Of a DNA stretch of 64,000 bases, positions 1 through 9,180 are shown one piece after another. Position 1 is the stretch's first letter. Each line of letters opens with the position of its first letter. The position numbers were made by a program, and so were the translations under genes. Origin of the DNA: Spirosoma lacussanchae (GTDB lineage Bacteria > Bacteroidota > Bacteroidia > Cytophagales > Spirosomataceae); NCBI RefSeq assembly GCF_005870035.1, contig NZ_SWJG01000001.1, positions 2,095,639 through 2,159,638 of the forward strand, in the 5' to 3' direction. The notes below the pieces were generated by a model, which did no database searches, was not told the DNA's origin, and saw only the letters and a program-made list of their open reading frames with translations.

Positions 1-66
1 GTGCAGATTGATAGGCCCACCACCGATGCTCCCGGCACGGAAAAAGCCAGTATGGATGTACCCGGT

Positions 67-1278
67 ATGGATATACTGAAAAGCCAGCGTCTCGAACAAC
101 TCAAATACGACATCAGAGGGCCCGTGTACGAAAAGGCGCTTGAACTCGAAAGTCAGGGGTATAAAATTATCAGCCTGAATATTGGCAATCCGGCCGTTTT
201 TGGCTTCGACGCGCCCGATGAGATTGTTCACGATATCATCCTGAATATTCGGAACGCGCAGGGTTACGCCGACTCGCGGGGGTTATTCTCGGCCCGTAAA
301 GCCGTCATGCACCATACGCAGAACATCGGCTTGCCCGGTATTACCATCAACGACATTTATATCGGGAATGGCGTCAGTGAGCTGATCATGCTGGCCATGC
401 AGGCATTGCTCAACGAAGGGGATGAAGTCTTGATTCCATCGCCCGATTACCCCCTCTGGACTGCCTCGGTCGCGTTCTGCGGAGGAAAGCCGGTACATTA
501 TGTTTGCGACGAAGCGGTTGGCTGGAATCCGGATCTGGCCGATCTGGAGCAAAAGATAACCCCCCGCACCCGCGCGGTGGTTGTCATCAATCCCAACAAT
601 CCGACCGGCGCCGTATACGACCGGTCAGTGCTCGAAGGCATTGCCCGCATTGCCGAACGGCATAAACTCATCGTTTTTTCAGACGAGATTTATGACCGTA
701 TTCTGTACGATGGAGCTCAACATTTTCCCATTGCCAAAATGGTGCACGACACATTGTGTATCACCATGGGCGGCCTGTCAAAGAACTACCGGTCTGCGGG
801 TTTTCGGGGTGGATGGCTGATCCTGAGCGGAGCGCGTCACCGGGCCAAGTCCTACATTGAAGGACTGACGCTGCTGGCCAGTATGCGGCTCTGCGCCAAC
901 GTACCAACCCAGTACGCCATTCAGACTGCGCTGGGTGGCTATCAGAGTATAAACGATCTGGTAGTACCGGCCGGGCGGCTACATAAGCAGATGATGCTGG
1001 CTTATGAACGGATGGTTGCCATTCCGGGGGTGTCGTGCGTGAAACCCAAAGGCGCGCTTTATATCTTCCCCAAACTCGATCTGAGCCAGTTCACCTTTGC
1101 CGACGATGATGACTTCGTGCTAAACCTGCTCATCGAACAAAAGGTACTGGTTGTGGCCGGCAGCGGCTTCAACTACACGACCAAAGACCACTTCCGCATC
1201 GTGTGTCTGCCAACGGTCGATGAACTCAACACCGCCCTCGATCGCATCGAAGCGTTCCTGGAAAGTCACCGGCGCTAA
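67..1278 (+). CDS. alaA: Alanine/glutamate-pyruvate aminotransferase, AlaA-like
   Basis: This PLP-dependent class I/II aminotransferase should convert pyruvate and glutamate to alanine and 2-oxoglutarate in the cytoplasm. The resemblance to E. coli AlaA runs along the whole length: YDIRGPV near the N-terminus, LNIGNPAVFGFDAPDE, IYIGNGVSELI, NPNNPTGAVY, FSDEIYDRILYD and ASMRLCANVPTQ. The PLP lysine is in GGLSKNYR, about residue 239. I chose the ATG at 67, which gives 403 residues, because it leaves 13 residues before YDIRG, as in the family. The frame stays open to a GTG at base 1, so the window edge could hide a longer N-terminus. Family assignment is very secure; substrate preference is inferred from similarity to AlaA. 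Confidence 0.92.
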   Translation: MDILKSQRLEQLKYDIRGPVYEKALELESQGYKIISLNIGNPAVFGFDAPDEIVHDIILNIRNAQGYADSRGLFSARKAVMHHTQNIGLPGITINDIYIGNGVSELIMLAMQALLNEGDEVLIPSPDYPLWTASVAFCGGKPVHYVCDEAVGWNPDLADLEQKITPRTRAVVVINPNNPTGAVYDRSVLEGIARIAERHKLIVFSDEIYDRILYDGAQHFPIAKMVHDTLCITMGGLSKNYRSAGFRGGWLILSGARHRAKSYIEGLTLLASMRLCANVPTQYAIQTALGGYQSINDLVVPAGRLHKQMMLAYERMVAIPGVSCVKPKGALYIFPKLDLSQFTFADDDDFVLNLLIEQKVLVVAGSGFNYTTKDHFRIVCLPTVDELNTALDRIEAFLESHRR

Positions 1279-1440
1279 CTCTCGCCAAAGGTTCACAAAC
1301 GTTTTTCTTCATTTCAGCGTTATTGTATTCCGCCCCGCGAAAAAGTCGATTGGTATGGCTAACCGTGCCCGACTACACGCGGCCGGATGGATCGTTTACT
1401 GATCAGTGCGTACGCCCTTCGCGCCCACTGCCTTTTTTTA

Positions 1441-2250
1441 ATGAATGAAATGGAAGCTACAAAAGAAAATGTACAACGCTCTGAAACGCAGAGCACCGAA
1501 CGAATTGCCCAGGATTTACCCAAACGCGATGAGTTACTCTTAACCCCCGACGAACAGCGAATAAAAGAAGCATTTCAGGATCATAACTGGAACGAAATCA
1601 AGACCGCCGATTCGTGGGTGATATTTAAAGTGATGGCTGAGTTTGTCGAGGGCTTCGACAAGCTAGCAAAAATTGGCCCATGCGTGTCTATTTTCGGATC
1701 GGCCCGGACCCAGCCCGACAATCCTTATTACAAAATGACCGAGGAGATCGCGGCTAAGCTGGTTCGCCACGGGTATGGTGTGATTACGGGTGGCGGCCCC
1801 GGCATCATGGAAGCCGGTAATAAAGGCGCCTATGAGCAGGGTGGTAAGTCGGTAGGACTAAACATTAAGCTTCCCTTCGAGCAGCATAGCAACATATACA
1901 TCGATCCCGACAAAAGCATCAATTTCGATTTCTTCTTTGTTCGGAAAGTGATGTTTGTCAAATACGCGCAGGGCTTCGTGGTCATGCCCGGCGGTATGGG
2001 TACGCTCGACGAACTGTTTGAAGCGCTGACGCTGATTCAGACCCGCAAAATTGCCCGGTTCCCCATTGTACTGGTTGGACGGGCCTACTGGCAGGGACTT
2101 ATCGACTGGATTACCCAGGTGATGCTTGAACAGGAGCATAATATCAATCCGGAAGATATGAAGCTGATCAGCATTGTTGACACGCCAACCGACGCCGTTA
2201 GGGTTATTGACGAGTTCTACAGCAAATACCTGCTGAAGCCGAACTTCTAG
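1441..2250 (+). CDS. LOG-family (TIGR00730) Rossmann-fold protein
   Basis: A cytoplasmic nucleotide-binding protein of the LOG family, once annotated as lysine decarboxylase. Characterised members remove ribose 5-phosphate from cytokinin nucleotides or from AMP. The diagnostic motifs are CVSIFGSART, GGGPGIMEAGNKGA and MPGGMGTLDELFEAL; the last holds the family's PGGxGTxxE active-site signature. The ATG at 1441 gives 269 residues; a second ATG lies at 1450. The roughly 60-residue N-terminus rich in K, E and Q precedes the core and may be flexible. It follows alaA by 162 bp and ends before a strong hairpin. The true substrate cannot be read from sequence; a housekeeping nucleotide role is the safest inference. 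Confidence 0.85.
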   Translation: MNEMEATKENVQRSETQSTERIAQDLPKRDELLLTPDEQRIKEAFQDHNWNEIKTADSWVIFKVMAEFVEGFDKLAKIGPCVSIFGSARTQPDNPYYKMTEEIAAKLVRHGYGVITGGGPGIMEAGNKGAYEQGGKSVGLNIKLPFEQHSNIYIDPDKSINFDFFFVRKVMFVKYAQGFVVMPGGMGTLDELFEALTLIQTRKIARFPIVLVGRAYWQGLIDWITQVMLEQEHNINPEDMKLISIVDTPTDAVRVIDEFYSKYLLKPNF

Positions 2251-2305
2251 GGAAGGTCGATGCGCTTGGGTCAGCCCAGGTGTCAAGTCTCCATAAGTTA
2301 CAGTA

Positions 2306-2345
2306 CAGAAACGCGATGCCAGTGCAGACTGGCATCGCGTTTCTG
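2306..2345 (+). terminator. 18-bp perfect hairpin terminator
   Basis: Arms 2306-2323 and 2328-2345 are perfectly complementary (18 bp) around a 4-base loop, followed by a short T run. It lies about 55 bp after the LOG-family gene and ahead of the convergent AraC gene, so it probably ends the plus-strand transcript. Confidence 0.75.
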
Positions 2346-2547
2346 TTTTAGAATACCAACGTTGGCATGAACCCGTCTGGTAGCCACTGGCAATTTCGCT
2401 TGGTGGTCTGACTTGGCTGAGTTAAGTGATTATAGGTTTCCGGTCAGGTACTGAGCAGTTTGGGCTTGGGCGATTTTCCGGATGGCTCGATGAAACACCC
2501 GCAGAACGCGAGCACAGCGTCCTATTGTTCTGAAGCGCTTTTGTCGA

Positions 2548-3465
2548 TCAGTTGAACGACGCCCTGAATGACAGTGGGCTCTGATTTGTCTTGGCTTTGA
2601 ACAGCTTACTAAACGATTGAGAATGCTCAAACCCTAATTCATACGCAATTTCACTTACCGACAACTCCGTTGTTGAGAGCCGTTCTTTTGCTCTTTCGAT
2701 GAGCTTTTCATGGATGAGTTGCTGCGTAGTTTGCCCGGTCAGTTGCTTCAGCAGACTGCTCAGGTATTTGGTCGATACATGCAGCGTTTCAGCGATCTGT
2801 TGGACCGTAGGCAGGCCTTTTTCCAGCAAGTCGTCACCTCTGAAGTAATTCGTTAGCATATCGTCTACCCGTTCCAACAGCTTGCTGTTAGTAATTTTTC
2901 GGGTGATAAACTGGCGTTCGTAAAACCGTTGGGCGTAGGTGAACAGCACATCCAGGTGGGCAATCATGACGTCCTGACTAAACTTGTCCATATTGGCCTG
3001 GTACTCCTGTCTGATGGTGTCGATGATGCCGTTGATAATCGTTTCTTCTTTGTCCGACAGAAACAGCGCTTCGTGGGTAGAGTAGCCAAAAAAGTCGTAC
3101 TGCTTCATTTTTCTGGACAGGGCAGTATTCCACAAAAAGTCGGGGTGAATGAACAGCATCCAGCCTTCGAGCTGATGGGGTACCCCGTTCTCTTCACCCC
3201 GAAGAATCTGGCCGGGTGCCAGAAAAGCCATCAATCCTTCATCAAAATCATATTTCTGCTGCCCATACATAAGTTTGTCACAACCGCGTTTCAGCGAGAC
3301 CACATACAGGTCGAAAAGTACGGCATGGATGCCCGGGTCTGTGTCCAGATCTCTGAGGTCTTTCAGATCGATGATGCCGATAAGAGGATGATGGGGGTTG
3401 GGGAGTCCCATCATGCGATGTATTTGTGAGATGGATTCGATCCGGTAGGGTTTCGGCGTTGCCAT
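2548..3465 (-). CDS. AraC-family transcriptional regulator
   Basis: A 305-residue DNA-binding regulator. The C-terminal 100 residues form the double helix-turn-helix of the AraC/XylS family; VSEIAYELGFEHSQSFSKLF near the end is the second HTH with its typical GF-x-SQSFSKLFK pattern, and VQQIAETLHVSTKYLSSLLK is the first. The N-terminal 190 residues should be a cupin-like sensing domain (DEGLMAFLAPGQ is typical of such AraC proteins). It lies 15 bp downstream of the DoxX-like gene and 360 bp from the SDR gene on the same strand, so it probably controls, and may be co-transcribed with, that small cassette. The ligand is unknown. Confidence 0.88.
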   Translation of the reverse strand: MATPKPYRIESISQIHRMMGLPNPHHPLIGIIDLKDLRDLDTDPGIHAVLFDLYVVSLKRGCDKLMYGQQKYDFDEGLMAFLAPGQILRGEENGVPHQLEGWMLFIHPDFLWNTALSRKMKQYDFFGYSTHEALFLSDKEETIINGIIDTIRQEYQANMDKFSQDVMIAHLDVLFTYAQRFYERQFITRKITNSKLLERVDDMLTNYFRGDDLLEKGLPTVQQIAETLHVSTKYLSSLLKQLTGQTTQQLIHEKLIERAKERLSTTELSVSEIAYELGFEHSQSFSKLFKAKTNQSPLSFRASFN

Positions 3466-3480
3466 ACGATAAAAGCGGGT

Positions 3481-3825
3481 TTAAAACTTGAACGGATACT
3501 TTAACCAGATCAGAACCAGCGGCATGGCCAGAAACGGAATTTCAAGTAGCGCCATGCTACTGTTGCCAGCTCGTAGCGATAAAGCCATGATCAGGACGAT
3601 GGTTACCGCGTTCAGCACATTACTGATGAAAAAGGTTGGCGGAAAGAGCAGCATCAGCCCAATAGCAATGGAAAATACGCCAAAAAATGGCATGGTGGCT
3701 TTACTGATGCCCAAGTCTGCCATCATTCTTGCCTGGTCGGCATTGGCCGGCTGGAAGGCATCCCAACCGTGCTTGAGACTCAGAAACGCTGACACCAGGA
3801 GTAAAATAATGCTTATAATCTTCAT
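3481..3825 (-). CDS. Small four-helix membrane protein, DoxX-like
   Basis: This 114-residue protein is almost wholly hydrophobic, with about four membrane spans (near residues 1-18, 44-66, 68-86 and 92-110) and a short soluble loop rich in Asp, Gln and Met after the first. Size, topology and the small loop fit the DoxX-like/DUF4345-type families, which often sit beside oxidoreductases and AraC regulators in Bacteroidota. Its start is only 2 bp after the SDR stop, which strongly suggests co-transcription. The exact subfamily and the molecular role (possibly quinone- or redox-linked) are not decided by the sequence. Confidence 0.65.
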   Translation of the reverse strand: MKIISIILLLVSAFLSLKHGWDAFQPANADQARMMADLGISKATMPFFGVFSIAIGLMLLFPPTFFISNVLNAVTIVLIMALSLRAGNSSMALLEIPFLAMPLVLIWLKYPFKF

Positions 3826-3827
3826 GA

Positions 3828-4610
3828 CTATTTGCTGATTTGGAGTTTTTTAATCGCTTTAAATTCTCCATGTCCAAAATTCAGTAAGACATTGGGCATT
3901 AGTCTGCTTGCCGTTTGTATAACTCCTATTACGAATGGTTTAAGTTCTTTCTTGTCTTTCAAAAGGCCATCTACGGCTACTTTCACCATTTTGTCAACGT
4001 CCATCATCATGTTGTCGCTTGGCTTTTTCACCCAACCATTTTGCAAATTGGTCTTCACTCCCGGCGGAATCATTTCAAAGACTTTTACCCGGGTGTTTTC
4101 TAATTGCAATCGCAGTGCCTGCGTGTAGGCACGCACCCCCGCTTTAGTTGCACTATAAATAGGCGCAACTGAATAAGGCATAAAGGCTATGCCTGAGGAG
4201 ACATTAATGATCGCTGCTGATTGTTGTTTTAGCAGATGTGGCAGGAATTGATGCACCATCTGGACAGTTCCAGATAAATTAGTCGCAATTTCGCGGTTGA
4301 TGTTATCCAGATCCAGCGAGTCATCCTGTAAATCGATCAAGCGCATTAACCCTGCATTGTTGATAAGGATGTTGAGACCTGGAAACTGCTGAGTAACCTC
4401 TTTATATAACTGCTCGATGTCTTTCGGCCTGCTTACATCGCTTTGAAAGGTGTGAACGTTCGGGAATTTCCGTTTTGTTTCGTTCAATGACTCCCGGTTA
4501 CGTCCCGTAATGAGGAGGGTTGCTCCCTGCTGAGAAAGTTGTTTGACAAGCTCTAAACCAATACCGCTGGTTCCGCCTGTAATCAGGATGGTGCTGTTTG
4601 CTAAGTCCAT
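3828..4610 (-). CDS. Short-chain dehydrogenase/reductase (DltE-like)
   Basis: A classical NAD(P)-dependent SDR. The cofactor motif TGGTSGIGLELV lies at residues 10-21, NNAG follows, and the catalytic Ser and Tyr-Lys are in INVSSGIAF and YSATK. I place the start at the ATG at 4608-4610, giving 260 residues beginning MDLANSTILITGG; the 34 codons open upstream do not resemble the family N-terminus. The overall pattern resembles proteins annotated as DltE-like oxidoreductases. It heads a three-gene run with the DoxX-like and AraC genes. The substrate is unknown; a stress-inducible carbonyl reductase is one possibility. Confidence 0.87.
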   Translation of the reverse strand: MDLANSTILITGGTSGIGLELVKQLSQQGATLLITGRNRESLNETKRKFPNVHTFQSDVSRPKDIEQLYKEVTQQFPGLNILINNAGLMRLIDLQDDSLDLDNINREIATNLSGTVQMVHQFLPHLLKQQSAAIINVSSGIAFMPYSVAPIYSATKAGVRAYTQALRLQLENTRVKVFEMIPPGVKTNLQNGWVKKPSDNMMMDVDKMVKVAVDGLLKDKKELKPFVIGVIQTASRLMPNVLLNFGHGEFKAIKKLQISK

Positions 4611-4865
4611 TGTTTCCGTTTTTTGTTGTTGCAAAGGTCTGCAGCGGTCAAAAAACGGATGTAGCCAAAAGTCGCGACGTTGTAGTAGAAAGGGAATATG
4701 GCTATCCTTCAATTCAGGTTAGACCTCGATTGGCGGAGGAATGCGTAAGCGATTCGATCAACGCTGGTCTTTTTATCAAAAGAAGAGCAACGTACCGGAG
4801 CTGGGCTGATAACAGCCAGCTCCGTCAAACTGCGGAATGATGTAGGGATGGGAGCGGTACCCGTC

Positions 4866-6461
4866 TTAGAAGGGTGTCTCCTGGCTGGGGTCAGCGTTGC
4901 CGAAGTTGGAGAGATTGTTTGCCTTGCTCTTGAAAACGCTGCCGCCGGCGGGAGGCATTCCGGGTGCGTCGAAACTGCTCAGTCCGTTTACCTCAGGAGC
5001 AAAGCCCTGTGCCTGAACGGGCTCGAAATACGTGTCGAGATCGCAGAATTTGGTGTATTTATTGATGAACCGAAGCTGAATCGTATCGAGCGAACCGCTT
5101 CGGTTTTTGGCAATGATAACTTCGCCAATACCTTGTGTCGAGTTTCCGTTTTCGTCGGCCGTGATGTTGTAGTACTCGGGCCGGTAAAGGAAGCATACCA
5201 TGTCGGCATCCTGCTCAATAGATCCCGATTCACGAAGATCTGACAGCTGTGGTTTTTTATCGCCACCGCGGGTTTCAACGGCCCGGCTCAGCTGCGAAAG
5301 CGCGATAACTGGAACGTTGAGTTCCTTGGCCAAATTCTTCAGCGCCCGCGAAATCGACGCAATCTCCTGTTCACGGTTACCACCCCCGCGGCCGCTCGTA
5401 TCGCCCGACATCAGCTGGAGGTAGTCAATAACGACCATCTGAATGTCGTGCTGGGCTTTCAGACGCCGACATTTGGCCCGTAGTTCCAGGATTGACAAAG
5501 CCGGTGTGTCATCGATGAAGATAGGAGCCTCGGTCAGCCGCTGAATCTTGTGGTGTAGCTGGGTCCATTCGTGGGGAGCGAGCGTCCCTTTCCGGATTTT
5601 CTCGGAATCGATCTCGGCTTCGGCCGAAATAAGCCGGTTGACCAGCTGTACCGACGACATCTCCAGCGAGAAGATTGCTACTGGTTTGCCGTGGTCGACG
5701 GCGGCATTGCGCAGAGCACTAACCACGAAAGCGGTTTTACCCATAGCCGGTCTAGCAGCTAGGATAATCAATTCGGTGGGTTGCCAACCCGACGTAACGC
5801 GGTCGAGGTTGGTAAAGCCGGATGGCACGCCAGTCAGCCCTTCCTGGTTTTTCTTGGTTTCCAGTTCGTTCAGGGCCATCCGAACGATGGTACTCATGTC
5901 GGCGTAGTTCTTCTTGATGTTCGATTCCGAAATCTTGAAGAGCGACTGTTCCGTACGGTCGAGGAGTTCGAACACGTCGGTCGTGTCTTCGTACGCGTCG
6001 CGCAGAATCGTCGACGACATGGCAATCAGCGCCCGTTTCAGGGCCTGCTCCGAAATGATCCGGGCGTGGTATTCGATATTGGCGGCCGAGTTAACCCGGA
6101 ACGTCAGCTCCGATACGAAGCCGCCCCCGCCTACCAGTTCAATCTCACCGGTCTTCCGCAGCTGCTGCGTAACCGTTAGTAGATCGATCGGGTCGGAGTT
6201 GCCAAACAACGTCAGTATGGCATTGTATATACGCTGGTGAGCTTCTTTGTAAAACGTCTCGGGCTTCAGGATGTCAACAACGGAGGAGAGCGCGTCTTTC
6301 TCGATCATGAGCGCCCCAAGTACGGCCTCTTCCAGATCGAGCGCCTGGGGGGGGAGTTTGCCGAGACCTGTATCGAGCCAGGCGTTTCCGGCCTGCTGAC
6401 GGCCACCGGCAAAGGCTGACGGCTTTCTGAGATGTTGGTTTGGGCGTGCGTTATTCTCCAT
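4866..6461 (-). CDS. dnaB: Replicative DNA helicase DnaB
   Basis: The hexameric 5'-3' helicase that unwinds DNA at the replication fork. The N-terminal domain starts with LPPQALDLEEAVLGALM. The RecA-like motor has Walker A (ARPAMGKTA), Walker B (VVIDYLQLM), EQEIASISRALKNLAKEL and the sensor ALSQLSRAVE, and the C-terminal SGSIEQDADMVCFLYR is characteristic. The ATG at 6459-6461 gives 531 residues; the 12 codons open before it are not typical. The last 55 residues are low-complexity and rich in Gly, Pro, Ser and Asn, as in other Bacteroidota DnaB proteins. No intein is present. The 255 bp between its end and the SDR gene hold nothing I could identify. Confidence 0.96.
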   Translation of the reverse strand: MENNARPNQHLRKPSAFAGGRQQAGNAWLDTGLGKLPPQALDLEEAVLGALMIEKDALSSVVDILKPETFYKEAHQRIYNAILTLFGNSDPIDLLTVTQQLRKTGEIELVGGGGFVSELTFRVNSAANIEYHARIISEQALKRALIAMSSTILRDAYEDTTDVFELLDRTEQSLFKISESNIKKNYADMSTIVRMALNELETKKNQEGLTGVPSGFTNLDRVTSGWQPTELIILAARPAMGKTAFVVSALRNAAVDHGKPVAIFSLEMSSVQLVNRLISAEAEIDSEKIRKGTLAPHEWTQLHHKIQRLTEAPIFIDDTPALSILELRAKCRRLKAQHDIQMVVIDYLQLMSGDTSGRGGGNREQEIASISRALKNLAKELNVPVIALSQLSRAVETRGGDKKPQLSDLRESGSIEQDADMVCFLYRPEYYNITADENGNSTQGIGEVIIAKNRSGSLDTIQLRFINKYTKFCDLDTYFEPVQAQGFAPEVNGLSSFDAPGMPPAGGSVFKSKANNLSNFGNADPSQETPF

Positions 6462-6821
6462 GACGTACTGCAAGTTTACGCAAACATGTACCCACAAGGC
6501 AAATCCAATCGTATACGCGTATAGGCCTGTCAGCTAAAAAACAACGCGTAACATTCTGGTAATGTTGACGCTACTGTATGAAAAAAAAGTTGATGTTTTT
6601 ATGCAACGCTGGCAGCGGCTTTGGGCGTATAGGATCATTGACAGGGAAAGGTCGTTGATGATCAGGTAAATAGCAAATTATTTCAACAAAAAGGCTTTTT
6701 TGTTCAAAAAACACAGAGCTGATAAGATTGCCGGGCAAGCGAATAATTTTTTGCAAAAAGTTGTTGTATAGGGCAAGAAATCGCTTACTTTTCGGAATCA
6801 CACGCTAATCCTATTCATCGT
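6462..6821. other. Divergent intergenic region dnaB/phoH
   Basis: These 360 bp separate the divergent dnaB and phoH genes and must hold both promoters. The stretch is AT-rich from about 6570 to 6790. Apart from the candidate phoH promoter at 6764-6793 I see no RNA gene, repeat or conserved site. Confidence 0.5.
6764..6793 (+). promoter_or_regulatory. Candidate Bacteroidota promoter for phoH
   Basis: TTG at 6764-6766 is followed after 19 bp by TACTTTTC at 6786-6793, one base off the -7 consensus TAnnTTTG of Bacteroidota. It lies 29 bp before the phoH start. Confidence 0.4.
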
Positions 6822-7781
6822 TTGGTCGAAAAAGTTATCACCCTCGACAACATCTCGCTCATCGACTTTCTGGGCGTAGAGAACCACAACATCCGGGAAG
6901 TGGCTGCGGCCTTCCCGATGAGCAAAATCATTTCGCGCGGAAACGAAATTCGCATAAAAGGTACAACGCCCGAAATCAGCCGTATCAGTACTATTCTGGA
7001 TTCTCTCATGGAACATTACCAGAAATACGGCAAAATCACCCACGAGAACGTTCAGAATTACATCAGCCATAGCGGGCAGCCCGCCAGTGGAGCCAGTGCG
7101 CCGGTTGTACCCGACGATGATGAAGTCATCGTATACGGGAACAAAGGCGTGGTGGTTCGGGCGCGCACCGACAACCAGAAACGACTGGTAGAGGCCGCCG
7201 AGAAACACGATCTGGTGTTTGCCATTGGGCCAGCCGGTACGGGTAAGACCTATACGGCGGTGGCTATTGCGGTACGGGCGCTCAAGAACAAGGAGGTTAA
7301 GAAAATCATCATCACCAGGCCGGCCGTAGAAGCCGGTGAGAACCTGGGCTTTCTGCCGGGCGACCTGAAGGAGAAAATCGATCCCTACCTGCGGCCGATC
7401 TATGATGCGCTCGACGATATGATTCCGGCCGAAAAGCTGAAATTTTACGAAGAAAACCGGATCATCGAAATTGCTCCACTGGCCTACATGCGGGGGCGAA
7501 CGCTGAACAACGCCTTTATTCTGCTTGACGAAGCACAAAACACGACGTCGATGCAGATGAAGATGTTTCTGACCCGGATGGGGCCAACGTCGAAAGCCAT
7601 CATCACCGGCGACCGGTCGCAGATCGACTTGCCCAATAAGCAGAAGTCAGGACTAATCGAGTCGGTCGATATCTTAAAAAACATCAAGGGTATCGCCTTC
7701 GTTGAACTGGATGGCCGCGACGTGGTACGGCACCGGCTCGTTCGGGAAATTATTACAGCATATGATAAAGCTGGGCAATAA
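6822..7781 (+). CDS. phoH: PhoH family ATPase
   Basis: A cytoplasmic P-loop ATPase of the PhoH/YbeZ family, linked in other bacteria to RNA metabolism and ribosome maturation, often with YbeY. Visible motifs are Walker A GPAGTGKTYTAV, ITRPAVEAGENLGFLPGDL with EKIDPYLRPIYDAL, Walker B ILLDEAQNTT and GDRSQIDLP; the order and 319-residue length are typical of the family. The first 100 residues include a KH-like N-terminal part. The best start is TTG at 6822, since the reading frame has no earlier ATG and the protein then begins with the usual short VEKVITLDN segment. The next gene starts 13 bp after its stop. Confidence 0.93.
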   Translation: MVEKVITLDNISLIDFLGVENHNIREVAAAFPMSKIISRGNEIRIKGTTPEISRISTILDSLMEHYQKYGKITHENVQNYISHSGQPASGASAPVVPDDDEVIVYGNKGVVVRARTDNQKRLVEAAEKHDLVFAIGPAGTGKTYTAVAIAVRALKNKEVKKIIITRPAVEAGENLGFLPGDLKEKIDPYLRPIYDALDDMIPAEKLKFYEENRIIEIAPLAYMRGRTLNNAFILLDEAQNTTSMQMKMFLTRMGPTSKAIITGDRSQIDLPNKQKSGLIESVDILKNIKGIAFVELDGRDVVRHRLVREIITAYDKAGQ

Positions 7782-7794
7782 CTGCCAATCAGGA

Positions 7795-9138
7795 ATGTGG
7801 AGAACCGGGCGGCTTTGGCTGACCGGTTCTTTTGTGTGTTTACTGACTGTATCCGGGCAGGCTCAGGCACCGGTCACAAACCTGTCCGAAGAGCCGGCGC
7901 CTGATCGCTGCGGGGTGGTTGAACATGAACGAATACTACAGCAGCGACACCCCGGCCGGCTCCGGCAACTCAACGAACTGAACCGTCAGCTCGAGCAGGC
8001 GGCTGCAAACGGACGAATGCTTCGGGCTGCGGCCGATGATCAGGTACTTCGGATTCCGGTCGTGGTACACGTTGTTCACAGCACCGCTTCGAACGAGATT
8101 GGCGGACCAACGAATGTCAATATTTCTGACGAACAAATCGTCTCACAGATACAGGTACTGAACGAAGATTATCGGCGCAAATCGGGCACCAACGGCTTCA
8201 ATACCAACCCAATAGGCGCCGATGCGAAGATCGAGTTTTTCCTGGCTACGACCGACCCCAGCGGCAATTCGACAAATGGCATAACGCGACATTACTACCC
8301 GCAAAAGACCTCGTTCAGCGTTGCCGACGGGTCGGGTGATGATATTCTGCTCTCGCAGATTGCTTACTGGCCCAGCGATCGGTACCTGAATATCTGGGTT
8401 ACCCGTGTAAACTCATACCTGGGCTACACGCAGTTTCCAACCTCGGCGGATACGCTCAGCGGGTTGCCCTTCGATGCGAGCGAGTTTACTGACGGGTCGA
8501 TTATCGACTACCGCTACTTTGGTCGCCAGCTCGGTTCGGTTCGGGACCCTACTTACTCGCTCGGTCGGACTGCTACGCATGAAATAGGGCACTGGCTGGG
8601 GTTGATTCATACCTGGGGCGATGGGAACGGATGCGCCGAAGATTACGTAGGCGATACGCCCCCCACGCTGGCCCCTAACCAGACCCGGCAATGTCGCGAA
8701 ACGTTTTCGAACTGCTCGGGCCGGGGACCCACCCGCGACCAGACCGAGAACTACCTGGATTACTCGCCCGATGCCTGTATGAACCTGTTTACGGTTGGTC
8801 AGGTAGCCCGAATGCGTACCGTATTGGCCCTTAGTCCCCGGCGGGCCCGCCTGATCCGGGCGGCTAACTCACCCATTACCGAATCCGAATCACTGGCCGT
8901 CACCGTGTATCCGAATCCAACCCAGAGCGACCCGGCCGTTGAAGTACGGCTGAAGGGGGTACAGTCTTTTTCGATCGATCTGTTCGACGCCACTGGCAAG
9001 CACGTCCGTAACGTCAATTACACCGACTCACCCAGTACGCTGGTATCGCTGCCGGTGAGTGGCCTGAAGTCCGGCATGTACATTGTGCGCGTTAAAACCG
9101 CCGATGAAATAGTGAGCAAACGCCTGCTGTTACAATAA
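7795..9138 (+). CDS. Secreted M43-type zinc metalloprotease with T9SS sorting domain
   Basis: A 447-residue secreted protease. The ATG at 7795 gives a signal peptide (positive start, hydrophobic core, cleavage near SGQAQA). The zinc site HEIGHWLGLIHTW, about residue 262, matches the extended HExxHxxGxxH of pappalysin/cytophagalysin-like M43 enzymes, with a downstream CMNLFTVGQVARM segment that can supply the Met-turn. The last 75 residues, from VTVYPNP to SKRLLLQ, form a type A C-terminal sorting domain of the type IX secretion system. So it should cross the inner membrane by Sec and the outer membrane by T9SS. It starts 13 bp after phoH, but I see no functional link. The substrate is unknown. 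Confidence 0.88.
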   Translation: MWRTGRLWLTGSFVCLLTVSGQAQAPVTNLSEEPAPDRCGVVEHERILQQRHPGRLRQLNELNRQLEQAAANGRMLRAAADDQVLRIPVVVHVVHSTASNEIGGPTNVNISDEQIVSQIQVLNEDYRRKSGTNGFNTNPIGADAKIEFFLATTDPSGNSTNGITRHYYPQKTSFSVADGSGDDILLSQIAYWPSDRYLNIWVTRVNSYLGYTQFPTSADTLSGLPFDASEFTDGSIIDYRYFGRQLGSVRDPTYSLGRTATHEIGHWLGLIHTWGDGNGCAEDYVGDTPPTLAPNQTRQCRETFSNCSGRGPTRDQTENYLDYSPDACMNLFTVGQVARMRTVLALSPRRARLIRAANSPITESESLAVTVYPNPTQSDPAVEVRLKGVQSFSIDLFDATGKHVRNVNYTDSPSTLVSLPVSGLKSGMYIVRVKTADEIVSKRLLLQ

Positions 9139-9180
9139 AAAAGGTCTGGCCCATCGGCCCGCGACCCATATATTGCTGCT

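Noticed and set aside
1-66. Translation of alaA from GTG at base 1
   Set aside because: Family alignment supports the ATG at 67. The earlier codons could still be coding if the gene starts outside the window, but nothing supports it.
6571-6801. Minus-strand 76-codon frame in the dnaB/phoH gap
   Set aside because: It has low-complexity, AT-driven composition, no family match, and lies over the likely phoH promoter.
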